A DNA stretch of 64,000 nucleotides from an uncultured Mesorhizobium sp. (GTDB lineage Bacteria > Pseudomonadota > Alphaproteobacteria > Rhizobiales > Rhizobiaceae): NCBI GenBank assembly GCA_937958475.1, contig CALFXR010000221.1, positions 6,012 through 70,011 on the forward strand, given 5' to 3'. Shown here piece by piece: positions 1 to 8,181 of the stretch; the first letter of the stretch is position 1; every line of letters starts with the position of its first letter. The notes beneath the pieces were generated by a model that saw nothing but the letters and a program-made list of their open reading frames with translations, was not told the origin of the DNA and did not search any database. The position numbers and the translations under genes are program-made.

Positions 1-1
1 C

Positions 2-982
2 GTGCTGCTGCACGATTTCTCCTTCAGATCGCCCGAGGAACTGCTGGCCGACCTGCAGAAGGGCAGCACGGCGGGCCATGGCATGATGGGCCAGGGCGCC
101 ATGATGCCCGGCGCGATGATGGGTGGAGGCATGATGCACGGAGGCGGTTCGCGTTCGATGCCGATGGGCATGGGCGAAATGGATGTCAACGACATCGAAT
201 ACGACGCCTACCTCGCCAACGACCGGGCGCTGGACGATCCCGAGGTGATCAATGTCGAACGCGGCGGAAAGGTCCGGTTGCGCCTCATCAACGGTTCGAC
301 GGCGACGGCCTACACGCTCGACCTCGGCTCGCTCGACGGCGAACTCATCGCCGTCGACGGGATGCCGGTGCGCCCGCAGGCCGGCCGCCGCTTCCCCTTC
401 GCCATGGGGCAGCGCCTCGACGTCCGGCTGAGCCTACCCGGCGAAGCAGGGGCGTGGCCGATCCTGGCACTGCGCGAAGGCGCGCCGCAGCGGACGGGTT
501 TCGTGCTCGCGACCGCCGATGCCACGGTGAACCGAATCCCCATCCTCGGCGAAGAGCCGGGGCCGCTCGTCGGCAGCGACCTCGACGCATCGCTCGCCGC
601 CGCACAGCCGCTTGCGGACCGGCCCGTCGACCGGCGCGTCGAAGTGCTGCTGACCGGCGGCATGCACAGCTACCGCTGGGCGATGGAAGGCATGCCGGAC
701 TCGCAACGCGTGGCGACGGGCGAACGGGTCGAGGTGGTCATGCGCAACATGAGCATGATGGCCCACCCGATGCACCTGCACGGCCACCATTTCCAGGTCG
801 TGGGCATCGACGGGAGGCGTTTCCCGGGTCCCGTACGCGATACCGTGGCGGTGGCGCCGATGCGCGAGGTCGTCATCGCATTTGACGCCGACAATCCCGG
901 AATCTGGTCCTTCCACTGCCATCATCTCTACCACATGGCGGCCGGCATGATGGGGCATATCGAGTACGACCAGTACACCTGA
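2..982 (+). CDS. Multicopper oxidase, C-terminal part (5' end outside window)
   Basis: Partial gene: the reading frame is open to the left edge, so the true start lies upstream. The visible 326 residues hold the last cupredoxin domains of a periplasmic multicopper oxidase, the family that oxidises Cu(I), phenols or metal ions and reduces O2 to water. Seen: the HxxHxH copper motif (HPMHLHGHHF) and the terminal type 1/type 3 motif HCHHLYHM, whose Cys is the type 1 ligand and whose downstream Met fits an axial ligand. A Met/Gly/His-rich segment at about residues 26-57 (MMGQGAMMPGAMMGGGMMHG) resembles the copper-binding Met-rich inserts of CopA/CueO proteins. A role in copper tolerance is likely but inferred; the substrate cannot be read. 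The next gene is convergent. Confidence 0.88.
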   Translation: MLLHDFSFRSPEELLADLQKGSTAGHGMMGQGAMMPGAMMGGGMMHGGGSRSMPMGMGEMDVNDIEYDAYLANDRALDDPEVINVERGGKVRLRLINGSTATAYTLDLGSLDGELIAVDGMPVRPQAGRRFPFAMGQRLDVRLSLPGEAGAWPILALREGAPQRTGFVLATADATVNRIPILGEEPGPLVGSDLDASLAAAQPLADRPVDRRVEVLLTGGMHSYRWAMEGMPDSQRVATGERVEVVMRNMSMMAHPMHLHGHHFQVVGIDGRRFPGPVRDTVAVAPMREVVIAFDADNPGIWSFHCHHLYHMAAGMMGHIEYDQYT

Positions 983-1033
983 GCCCGAGCGCCGGGCGGC
1001 GGCGTCCGCTGCCGCCCCGGCAGCCGGCGCGTC

Positions 1034-1954
1034 CTACTCCGCTGCCAGCCTGTCGTCGCTGGCATAGGTGGCGCGGTAGAGCGCGCGCTGGCGGTTCAGC
1101 GCCACCATCGTGTTGCGCAGCAGGATCGCCACGGTCACCGGCCCGACGCCGCCCGGCACGGGCGTGATCCACGAGGCTACCTCCTTGACGCTCTCGGTGT
1201 CGACATCGCCGACGATGCGGCTCGATCCGTCGGGCAGCGTCTCGGCGTTGATGCCGATGTCGATGACGGCGGCACCCGGCTTCACCATGTCGGCCTTGAT
1301 CAGCCGCGGCTTGCCGACGGCAACGAACAGTGCATCCGCGCGCCTGGCATGCGCCGCCACCGAGCGCGTCATGTGGTGGCAGACCGTCACGGTGGCGCCC
1401 TCGCTCATCAGGAGAAAGGCGATCGGCTTGCCGACGATCTCTGAGTGGCCGACCACCACCACCTCGAGGCCCTTCAACTCGAGCCCGGTCGCCTTGAGCA
1501 GCTCGACCGAAGCCGCGGCCGTACAGGGCGCGAGGTCGAGCTGGTTGTAGACGATGTTGCCGATCGAAGCCGGATGCATGCCCTCGACGTCCTTGAGCGG
1601 GTGGATCGCCGCCTGGATCGCCTTGATCGGGATGTGCGCCGGCACCGGGCGCTGGATGATGATGCCTGTGACGCGCGGATCGGCGTTCATGCCGTGGATC
1701 GCCGCCTCGAGTTCTTCCGCCGTCAGCTCGGCCGGATAGCGGCGCTCCTCGAAGCCGATGCCGGCCTGTTCCGCCTTGGCACGCTGGTTCCGCACGTAGA
1801 CGTCGACGGCGGCGACGTCGCCGACCGTGATCGACACGAGCTTCGGCGCAAAGCCCTCGGCCGCGGCCCGCTCGGCGGCGATCTTCACATCAGCGATGAT
1901 GCGCGCAGCGACGGGGCCACCCTTCAGGTAGCGTGTGTCTTCGGGAAGGACCAT
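1034..1954 (-). CDS. FolD-like methylene-THF dehydrogenase paralog lacking the cyclohydrolase lysine
   Basis: A 306-residue member of the FolD family (5,10-methylene-THF dehydrogenase/methenyl-THF cyclohydrolase). The Rossmann half is intact ([23 protein letters not shown] near the end). In the folate site the usual YxxxK reads Y53-V-R-N-Q57, so the catalytic Lys is replaced by Gln. Gln101 (IIIQRPVP) is kept, and KDVDG reads KDVEG (Glu124). In human DC301 the corresponding K56Q change is reported to abolish cyclohydrolase but leave dehydrogenase activity, so a dehydrogenase-only role is a fair inference. A canonical FolD lies at 62413-63312, so this copy is free to specialise. A GGAG stands about 10 nt before the start. 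The neighbouring genes do not suggest a pathway. Confidence 0.85.
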   Translation of the reverse strand: MVLPEDTRYLKGGPVAARIIADVKIAAERAAAEGFAPKLVSITVGDVAAVDVYVRNQRAKAEQAGIGFEERRYPAELTAEELEAAIHGMNADPRVTGIIIQRPVPAHIPIKAIQAAIHPLKDVEGMHPASIGNIVYNQLDLAPCTAAASVELLKATGLELKGLEVVVVGHSEIVGKPIAFLLMSEGATVTVCHHMTRSVAAHARRADALFVAVGKPRLIKADMVKPGAAVIDIGINAETLPDGSSRIVGDVDTESVKEVASWITPVPGGVGPVTVAILLRNTMVALNRQRALYRATYASDDRLAAE

Positions 1955-2071
1955 GAATGCCGGCTCCGCTCGTTGATGACGCGCCTCTCTAGCAAGATCG
2001 CAAACAGAAGGGGCAGCGCGATTGCGAACCGCGCTGCCCCCGTCGCGACGTCTGTCGCCGATGTTCGCCGA

Positions 2072-2827
2072 TCAGAGAACCATGACCCGGGTGCCGACCT
2101 TCACGCGTTCGAAAAGATCGACGACATCCTCGTTGCGCATGCGGATACAGCCCGACGAGGCGTTGGTGCCGATCGTCCATGGCGCATTGGTACCGTGGAT
2201 GCGGTAGAGCGTATCGCCGAGATAGAGGGCGCGGGCGCCGAGGGGGTTTTCCGGTCCGCCGGGCATGTGAGCCGGAAGGATGCGGCCTTTCTGCCGCTCG
2301 CGCACGATCATCTCCGCCGGCGGGCGCCAGTCGGGCCATACCGCCTTGCGCGAGATGTTGTGGGTTCCGGTCCAGCCGAAGCCTTCCTTGCCGACGCCGA
2401 CGCCGTAGCGGCGCGCCTGCCCGCCCGCTTCGATGAGATAGAGGAACTTGTTGCGGCTATCGATGACGATGCTGCCGGGCTTGCCGGGACCGTCGTAGGC
2501 GACGCGCTGCGGCAGATACTTCGGGTCCATCCTCCGCTGCATCTCGGCGCGCGTGTACATCGGCGCGACGGCGGCGGTCTGCATCCGGTCCGGGGCCGGC
2601 TCGCGCACGCGGCGCTGCTCGGGAAAGGGTGATCGCTGCGCCTGCGCCTGCGCCTGTCGGCGCACCAGCACGCCCGGCTTGCGGCCGAGCTGCATGACCC
2701 ACGGGGCGGCGAGATCCGGCGAGACGACGACGGGGGGCCGGGCGGAATAGCGGTCGTTGGCGGTAACGGGCACGGTGGCGGCGAAAACGGCGGCAGCCAC
2801 GCCCGCAAGGAGGGCGAGTTTCTTCAT
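2072..2827 (-). CDS. L,D-transpeptidase, YkuD domain
   Basis: A 251-residue exported enzyme predicted to make 3-3 peptidoglycan cross-links or to attach proteins to the wall. The start at 2827 gives a clear signal peptide (MKKLALLAGVAAAVFAATV); a longer frame upstream would bury it. The C-terminal half is a YkuD domain: SIVIDSRNKFLYLIE strand, then HGTNAPWTIG and the catalytic SSGCIRMRNEDV motif with the nucleophilic Cys. The middle is Arg/Gln/Pro-rich (about residues 45-100) and probably a flexible linker. Rhizobiales carry many such paralogs and depend on L,D-cross-links during polar growth (family knowledge). It is a single gene, divergent from tag. Confidence 0.9.
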   Translation of the reverse strand: MKKLALLAGVAAAVFAATVPVTANDRYSARPPVVVSPDLAAPWVMQLGRKPGVLVRRQAQAQAQRSPFPEQRRVREPAPDRMQTAAVAPMYTRAEMQRRMDPKYLPQRVAYDGPGKPGSIVIDSRNKFLYLIEAGGQARRYGVGVGKEGFGWTGTHNISRKAVWPDWRPPAEMIVRERQKGRILPAHMPGGPENPLGARALYLGDTLYRIHGTNAPWTIGTNASSGCIRMRNEDVVDLFERVKVGTRVMVL

Positions 2828-2950
2828 CGGACGTACTCTCAACACTCGATCGTCACGGGACGAGGCGGTAGCGACCGGGGTCTTCCCAAGCCTCGATGAC
2901 CGCATGTTGGGCCGTATCCGGCAACCGAATGGTGAATCGGAATGCCTAAA

Positions 2951-2996
2951 GAACCGGCCGTCGCGTAAACCTTTTGGTGTGGTTACTGGCCGGTTC
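2951..2996. repeat. Inverted repeat GAACCGGCC/GGCCGGTTC between YkuD gene and tag
   Basis: Perfect 9-bp arms (2951-2959 and 2988-2996) separated by 28 bp of more AT-rich sequence. It lies in the 224-bp divergent region and could be a cruciform, a regulator site or chance in GC-rich DNA. No other feature is clear in this region. Confidence 0.4.
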
Positions 2997-3051
2997 AGGA
3001 ATCTGGTAAAGGCACGGTGAACACGATCGAAATCGCGTTAAGGATCGTAGA

Positions 3052-3720
3052 ATGGCTGCTACGGAAACAGGCCTCATCGAGGGGCCGGACGGCGCGCTGC
3101 GCTGCGCCTGGCATGGCAACGACGACTTCTACCGGCGCTACCACGACGATGAATGGGGCCAGCCCGTCGGCGACGATCGTCGCCTGTTCGAGAAGATCTG
3201 CCTGGAAGGTTTCCAGTCCGGGCTGTCGTGGCTGACGATCCTCCGCAAGCGCGAAAACTTCCGTGCCGCCTTCGACGGCTTCGACTTCCACCGCGTCGCT
3301 CGCTACGGAGAGGCCGACGTCGCACGCCTGCTCGGCGATGCGGGCATCGTGCGGCACCGGGGAAAGATCGAATCGACGATCAACAACGCCCGACGCGCGA
3401 TAGAACTGGCGGACGAGGCCGGCTCGCTGGCCGCCTTCTTCTGGCGTTTCGAGCCCGGACCGGCCGAGCGGCCGCAGCGCCTCGACTGGGCGACGCTGAG
3501 AGCCATGCCGACGACCTCGACATCGACACTTCTATCGAAGGAACTGAAGAAGCGCGGCTGGACTTTCGTGGGCCCGACCACCGTCTACGCCTTCATGCAG
3601 GCCATGGGGATTGTCAATGACCACATTGAAGGCTGCGTCTGCCGGGCCGGCGTCGAGGAGGCCCGCAAGGCGTTCAAACGTCCTATCGGGACGCCAGTCC
3701 ACGGCCGTGGCGCCGCCTAA
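3052..3720 (+). CDS. tag: DNA-3-methyladenine glycosylase I
   Basis: A 222-residue base-excision repair enzyme that removes 3-methyladenine from alkylated DNA. It aligns along its whole length with E. coli Tag: RCAWHGND at the N terminus (zinc-ligand Cys), YHDDEWGQPV, CLEGFQSGLSWLTILRKRENF, DAGIVRHRGKI, TSTSTLLSKELKKRGWTFVG, and the C-terminal NDHIEGCVC carrying the other His/Cys zinc ligands. It has about 12 extra N-terminal residues and a short basic tail. It stands alone between the divergent YkuD gene and fumC. Confidence 0.95.
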   Translation: MAATETGLIEGPDGALRCAWHGNDDFYRRYHDDEWGQPVGDDRRLFEKICLEGFQSGLSWLTILRKRENFRAAFDGFDFHRVARYGEADVARLLGDAGIVRHRGKIESTINNARRAIELADEAGSLAAFFWRFEPGPAERPQRLDWATLRAMPTTSTSTLLSKELKKRGWTFVGPTTVYAFMQAMGIVNDHIEGCVCRAGVEEARKAFKRPIGTPVHGRGAA

Positions 3721-3808
3721 TCGATTTTACGATTGACCCGCGCCGCGCACCGGTATTTTCACGAACGCACAACCCGCCGGACCCGCCGGCATCTTTCGGA
3801 AAGAGCCC

Positions 3809-5200
3809 ATGACCACGACCCGCACCGAGACTGATACTTTCGGCCCCATCGAAGTTGCGTCCGACCGCTACTGGGGCGCCCAGGCGCAGCGCTCGCTCGG
3901 CAACTTCAAGATCGGCTGGGAGAAGCAGCCGCAGTCGGTCGTCAGGGCGCTCGGTATCGTCAAGCGCGCCGCCGCGGAAGCCAACATGGCTCTCGGAAGG
4001 CTGGATCCGAAGATCGGCGAGACGATCGTCAAGGCGGCGCAGGAGGTAATCGACGGGAAGCTCAACGATCACTTCCCGCTGGTCGTGTGGCAGACCGGTT
4101 CGGGCACCCAGTCGAACATGAACGCCAACGAGGTGATTTCCAACCGCGCCATCGAGATGCTGGGCGGGCAGATGGGCTCGAAAAAGCCCGTCCATCCGAA
4201 CGACCACGTCAACATGAGCCAGTCGTCCAACGACACCTATCCGACGGCGATGCACATCGCCTGCGCCGAGCAGATCGCCCACCACCTCATTCCCGGGCTG
4301 ACCAGGCTGCAGAAAGCGCTCGAGGCGAAGTCGGAGCAATTCGCCCACATCATCAAGATCGGCCGCACCCACACGCAGGACGCCACGCCCCTGACGCTCG
4401 GACAGGAATTCGGCGGCTATGCGGCCCAGGTCCGCTCGGCGATCAAGCGCATCGGCGAATCGATGGGCGGACTGCTGGAACTCGCGCAGGGCGGAACCGC
4501 CGTCGGCACCGGTCTCAACGCACCGATCGGCTTCGCCGAAAAGGTCGCCGAGCAGATCGCCGCGATCACCGGAATGCCCTTCGTCACGGCGCCCAACAAG
4601 TTCGAGGCTCTCGCAGCACACGATGCGATGGTGTTCGCCCACGGCGCGATCAACGCCGCCGCGGCGGCCTGCTTCAAGATCGCCAACGACATCCGCTTTC
4701 TCGGCTCGGGGCCCCGCGCAGGCCTCGGTGAACTGTCGCTGCCGGAAAACGAGCCGGGTTCGTCGATCATGCCGGGCAAGGTCAACCCGACCCAGTCCGA
4801 GGCGATGACGCAGGTCTGCGCCCACATCTTCGGGAACCAGGCCGCGATCACCTTCGGCGGCAGCCAGGGCCATTTCGAACTCAACGTCTACAATCCGATG
4901 ATGGCCTATAACTTCCTGCAGTCGGTGCAGCTGCTCGGCGACGCCGCGGTCTCCTTCACCGACAATTGTGTCGTCGGCATCGAGGCGCGCGAGGACAACA
5001 TTCGCAAGGGTGTCGAGAACTCGCTGATGCTGGTGACCGCCCTTGCGCCGACCATCGGCTACGACAACGCCGCCAAGATCGCCAAGACCGCGCACAAGAA
5101 CGGCACGACGCTCCGCGAGGAGGCCGTGGGCGGCGGATACGTCACCGACGCGGAATTCGACCGTCTGGTGCGGCCGGAGGACATGACCCGTCCGGGCTGA
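3809..5200 (+). CDS. fumC: Class II fumarate hydratase
   Basis: A 463-residue cytoplasmic, iron-free fumarase of the TCA cycle (fumarate + water to L-malate), normally a homotetramer. It carries the aspartase/fumarase signature [30 protein letters not shown] and [16 protein letters not shown]. Full length for the family. The start gives the typical [11 protein letters not shown] opening. An imperfect hairpin follows the stop at 5213-5241. Confidence 0.97.
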   Translation: MTTTRTETDTFGPIEVASDRYWGAQAQRSLGNFKIGWEKQPQSVVRALGIVKRAAAEANMALGRLDPKIGETIVKAAQEVIDGKLNDHFPLVVWQTGSGTQSNMNANEVISNRAIEMLGGQMGSKKPVHPNDHVNMSQSSNDTYPTAMHIACAEQIAHHLIPGLTRLQKALEAKSEQFAHIIKIGRTHTQDATPLTLGQEFGGYAAQVRSAIKRIGESMGGLLELAQGGTAVGTGLNAPIGFAEKVAEQIAAITGMPFVTAPNKFEALAAHDAMVFAHGAINAAAAACFKIANDIRFLGSGPRAGLGELSLPENEPGSSIMPGKVNPTQSEAMTQVCAHIFGNQAAITFGGSQGHFELNVYNPMMAYNFLQSVQLLGDAAVSFTDNCVVGIEAREDNIRKGVENSLMLVTALAPTIGYDNAAKIAKTAHKNGTTLREEAVGGGYVTDAEFDRLVRPEDMTRPG

Positions 5201-5212
5201 CATCACCTCGTG

Positions 5213-5241
5213 AGTGAACGCCCTTTTACGGGTCGTTCACT
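5213..5241. promoter_or_regulatory. Imperfect hairpin AGTGAACG...CGTTCACT after fumC, upstream of doxX-like gene
   Basis: Arms AGTGAACG (5213-5220) and CGTTCACT (5234-5241) pair perfectly. Inside them CCC (5221-5223) can pair with GGG (5230-5232), leaving T5233 bulged and a six-base loop. No T-run follows, so as a fumC terminator it is weak. The symmetric arms would also fit an operator for the DoxX gene 90 bp downstream. Which role applies cannot be decided here. Confidence 0.4.
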
Positions 5242-5330
5242 ATTTGAGAACTTAGCGTTCGGCACAAGACGGCTCCCCCTGAACGGCGAAACCCTCTACT
5301 CGGGATTTCGTCGTTCCCCCGGAGAATCCA

Positions 5331-5714
5331 ATGTCCAACAGCTTCGTCCTTCTCGTTTCGCGCCTCATGCTGGTGCTGCTTTTCCTCGTTTCCGGCGCCG
5401 GAATGGCCTCGATGCCGTCGGGCGTCGCAGGTTACTTCTCCAGCCTCGGCATCCCGGCGTCCGGCCTCGTGGTCTGGCTCGTTGTCGCGCTGAAGGTCGT
5501 CGCCAGTCTCGCCATCGTATTCGGCTTCAAGACCCGCTATGCGGCCTATGCGCTCGCCGCCTTCTCGGTTGGCGCAGCCCTCATCGGCCACAACAACTTC
5601 GCCGATCAGAACGAGATGACGCAGTTCCTCAAGGACCTCGCCATCGCCGGCGGCTTCCTGGCGCTGTCGGTCGCCGGTCCAGGCGGCATGTCGCTCGACG
5701 CCCGCCGCGGCTGA
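5331..5714 (+). CDS. DoxX family inner-membrane protein
   Basis: A 127-residue protein of about four transmembrane helices, matching the DoxX family in length and in the pattern RLMLVLLFLVSGAGM near the N terminus and LKDLAIAGGFLALS near the C terminus. DoxX proteins are small membrane subunits linked to quinone or sulfur redox and oxidative-stress complexes in some bacteria; the role here is not known. CGGAGAA sits at a normal distance before the ATG. A strong terminator follows at 5739-5764, so it is probably a single-gene unit. Confidence 0.85.
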   Translation: MSNSFVLLVSRLMLVLLFLVSGAGMASMPSGVAGYFSSLGIPASGLVVWLVVALKVVASLAIVFGFKTRYAAYALAAFSVGAALIGHNNFADQNEMTQFLKDLAIAGGFLALSVAGPGGMSLDARRG

Positions 5715-5738
5715 ACCCGCACTATCGATCGGAATTGC

Positions 5739-5764
5739 AAAGGCCCGGAGCGATCCGGGCCTTT
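5739..5764. terminator. Bidirectional intrinsic terminator
   Basis: Perfect 10-bp stem AAAGGCCCGG / CCGGGCCTTT with a six-base loop (AGCGAT). It has A/T tracts on both sides, and serves the DoxX gene from the left and the convergent amidotransferase gene from the right. Confidence 0.85.
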
Positions 5765-5800
5765 TGCCGTTCGCCGCATGTCGGCAGCGCCAGCACGGCC

Positions 5801-6499
5801 TCAGATCTGCCGAGTCCAGGCGCGGGCGATGGCGAGCCCGACTGCGTCGGCCTCCGGGCCGTGGCGTTGTTCCTCGGCCGCGTGGCGCTTCGCCCAGTCC
5901 GGCTGGCGTCCGGCGAGATAGTCGGCGAACAGCCCGTTCCATTCACGCACCAGCGCGCGGTCGGCTTCGAAGTGGAACTGGACGGCATATCCCGACCTGC
6001 CGACGCGAAATGCCTGGTTGGCGGCGACTGCGCTCGACGCCAGATGCGCTACGCCCGGAGGAAGCGAGAAAGTGTCGTCGTGCCACTGGAAGATCGGAAA
6101 CTCCCAGGGAAGTCCGCCCAGCACCGGATCTTCGCGCGCCGCCTCGGTCAGGGCGACTCTTTGCCAGCCAAATTCACTGGCTCCGCCGATCTGATTGGTG
6201 CCTCCGAACGCCCGCGCCATCAACTGGCTACCGAGACAGATGCCGAGCATGGCGCGGTCACGGCGGTCGAAATCGCGGATAAGATCGAGAAGCGCGGGAA
6301 TGTAGGGATAGTCGTCGTCGGCGAGCGCGTTCTGTCCGCCACCCAAGATGATGGCGGCGTCGTGGCCGGAGGCGTCGACGGGTAGCGAATCGCCGCGGTG
6401 CGCGACCCTGAGGTCGAGTTCGGCGCCGGCTTCGGCGAGGGCGAAGCCGACCTGGCCGAGGCCGGTGTTGTCGTAGTTCTGGACGACGAGAACCCGCAT
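5801..6499 (-). CDS. Class I glutamine amidotransferase (GMP-synthase-like)
   Basis: A 232-residue stand-alone glutaminase-type domain. Seen: ILGGGQNALADDD, the nucleophile elbow GICLGSQLMARAFGG (Cys) and the catalytic His in QFHFEAD, whose paired acidic residue is usually Glu. The start at 6499 opens with MRVLVVQNYDNTGLGQVG; a longer frame upstream has no family similarity. Relatives are annotated as GMP synthase-like or gamma-glutamyl hydrolase-like. PuuD activity on gamma-glutamyl-GABA is conceivable given the putrescine genes elsewhere in the window, but nothing local supports it. Confidence 0.88.
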   Translation of the reverse strand: MRVLVVQNYDNTGLGQVGFALAEAGAELDLRVAHRGDSLPVDASGHDAAIILGGGQNALADDDYPYIPALLDLIRDFDRRDRAMLGICLGSQLMARAFGGTNQIGGASEFGWQRVALTEAAREDPVLGGLPWEFPIFQWHDDTFSLPPGVAHLASSAVAANQAFRVGRSGYAVQFHFEADRALVREWNGLFADYLAGRQPDWAKRHAAEEQRHGPEADAVGLAIARAWTRQI

Positions 6500-6584
6500 C
6501 GAGAAAACGCTCCGCGCGAAAACGGGGTGACAGGAGGAGCCCGAGCGATAGCATGCCGGTCGCGGGGCGCAAAGGGAGGGCGAT

Positions 6585-7241
6585 ATGCCGCTGCAGAACC
6601 GGGTCGACCCCTTCGGCGCCATCCACGCCATCGCTGCGCGTGGCCTCTTTACCGGCAATCGCGGTGTCATCCACGACCCGGCGACGCGGTCGCTTCTTCC
6701 CCGCCGCTGGACGACCAAGGCCTGGATCGTCTGCGATCTCGTCCATCCGAAGGGAGCGACGCGCCAGCCCATGGGTCGAAACGCACCAGGTGGTGGCGCC
6801 GGTTGGACGGAGCTGTTTTTCCTCGACGAAGTGACGGCGCTCGCCGCCGGGCATCGCCCCTGTTTCTACTGCCGGCGTAGAGCTGCGAATGCCTTTGCCA
6901 CCGCCTTCGCCCAGGGCCAGGGGCGGGACGAGATCGCGGCATCGCAGATCGACGGTATCCTCCGTGGCGAGCGGCTCGCCTCGGGCGGCCGCCGGTCGAC
7001 CCTGTCGTCGGCGGAAGTGCGCACGATGCCCGACGGCGCCGTCGTCGCCTACGGGCCGAACGCGTTCGCCATCAAGGACGGCAAGCTGCTGCCGTGGACC
7101 TTCGCCGGCTATGGCGCCGCCCGCCCCTCCTGCCGAGGCCTTCCGCCCGAAGCTACGTTGCTCACCCCGCCGTCGACGGTCGCGGCGCTGAGAGCGGGCT
7201 ATCGCCCCGCATGGCATTCGACAGCTGCACACAAGACGTGA
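6585..7241 (+). CDS. Conserved hypothetical protein with CxxC motif
   Basis: 218 residues, no family recognised. It has PFGAIHAIAARGLFTGNRG near the N terminus, an ELFFLDEVTALAAGHRPC stretch, and a single FYC-type pair (PCFYCRR, about residues 92-98). One Cys pair plus nearby His residues could hold a metal or iron-sulfur site only with partners elsewhere, so this is speculative. No signal peptide or membrane segment. Codon use is like its neighbours. It is divergent from the amidotransferase gene (85-bp gap) and upstream of rsmE on the same strand. Confidence 0.7.
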   Translation: MPLQNRVDPFGAIHAIAARGLFTGNRGVIHDPATRSLLPRRWTTKAWIVCDLVHPKGATRQPMGRNAPGGGAGWTELFFLDEVTALAAGHRPCFYCRRRAANAFATAFAQGQGRDEIAASQIDGILRGERLASGGRRSTLSSAEVRTMPDGAVVAYGPNAFAIKDGKLLPWTFAGYGAARPSCRGLPPEATLLTPPSTVAALRAGYRPAWHSTAAHKT

Positions 7242-7292
7242 TCGCCGCGCCATCTTGACCGGATGGCTGCTGCCGGACCATCACTTCTGCCC

Positions 7293-8027
7293 ATGCGCGC
7301 CAACTACCGAATGCAACGCCTCTTCCTACCCCACGACCTCGTCCAGGACGCCGTCGTCGAGCCGGATCAGCAGCAATCCCACTATCTGGCCCACGTGCTC
7401 CGGCTGAAACCGTCCGCGAAGCTGCTCGTCTTCAACGGCCGCGACGGCGAATGGCTCGCCGAGGTCGCAGCGGTGGAGAAGAAGAAGGTCCTGCTCCGCC
7501 TGCTCGCGCAGGTCCGGCCGCAGCCGCCGCATCCCGACCTCCTCTACTGCTTCGCGCCGTTGAAGGCCGGCCGGCTCGACTACATGGTGCAAAAGGCGGT
7601 CGAGATGGGCGCGGGCGTCCTCCAGCCCGTCATCACCCAGCACACGCAGATGTCGACGGTCGGCACCGACCGCCTGCGCGCCAACGTCGTCGAGGCGGCC
7701 GAGCAATGCGGCATCCTTGCCATTCCGCGCGTCGAGGACCCCGTCAAGCTCGACCGCCTGCTCTGGCTGTGGGAACCCGGCCGCAGGCTGGTCTTCTGCG
7801 ACGAGGGGGCCGAAACCAACAATCCCATCCCAGCCCTTTCGGCGATCGCCGAACGGAGGCTTGGCCTGCTTGTCGGACCGGAAGGCGGGTTCTCGGAGGA
7901 GGAACGCCAGCAGCTGCGCGCGCTTCCCTATGTCACGTCGATCCCGCTCGGCCCGCGCATCCTCAGGGCCGACACGGCGGCGGTCGCGGCGCTCGCCGTC
8001 ATCCAGGCGACAATCGGCGACTGGTAG
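7293..8027 (+). CDS. rsmE: 16S rRNA (uracil-1498-N3)-methyltransferase
   Basis: A 244-residue SPOUT-family enzyme that methylates U1498 in helix 44 of 16S rRNA. Seen: N-terminal PUA-like part ([29 protein letters not shown]), [34 protein letters not shown], and the trefoil-knot SAM motif [10 protein letters not shown] with [16 protein letters not shown] at the end. Start [11 protein letters not shown] chosen; the frame is open 30 nt further upstream. Confidence 0.94.
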   Translation: MRANYRMQRLFLPHDLVQDAVVEPDQQQSHYLAHVLRLKPSAKLLVFNGRDGEWLAEVAAVEKKKVLLRLLAQVRPQPPHPDLLYCFAPLKAGRLDYMVQKAVEMGAGVLQPVITQHTQMSTVGTDRLRANVVEAAEQCGILAIPRVEDPVKLDRLLWLWEPGRRLVFCDEGAETNNPIPALSAIAERRLGLLVGPEGGFSEEERQQLRALPYVTSIPLGPRILRADTAAVAALAVIQATIGDW

Positions 8028-8181
8028 TCGAAACGGTCCCGACGCCGCGAGATTGGGCCTTGCCAACGCGGCCCTGCCGTGCGACCAGCGCGGCCTCCCT
8101 CGCGGGGCGCCGGTCGCCTCCGTTGCTTCCGGGGCGCAAGCCGCCCCGTCCCATGCATTCTCGTCAGGCAGGAAGGCGGCC

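Noticed and set aside
1034..1954. Reading the first FolD-like gene as a pseudogene
   Set aside because: The frame is full length, the dinucleotide and Gln101 sites are intact and the two changes are single conservative-type replacements known in other active dehydrogenases.
3683..5206. 507-codon open frame opposite fumC
   Set aside because: Shadow of fumC; no similarity to any family.
5801..6499. Calling the amidotransferase PuuD
   Set aside because: It lies far from the puu genes, with no supporting context; the GMP-synthase-like description is as specific as the sequence allows.
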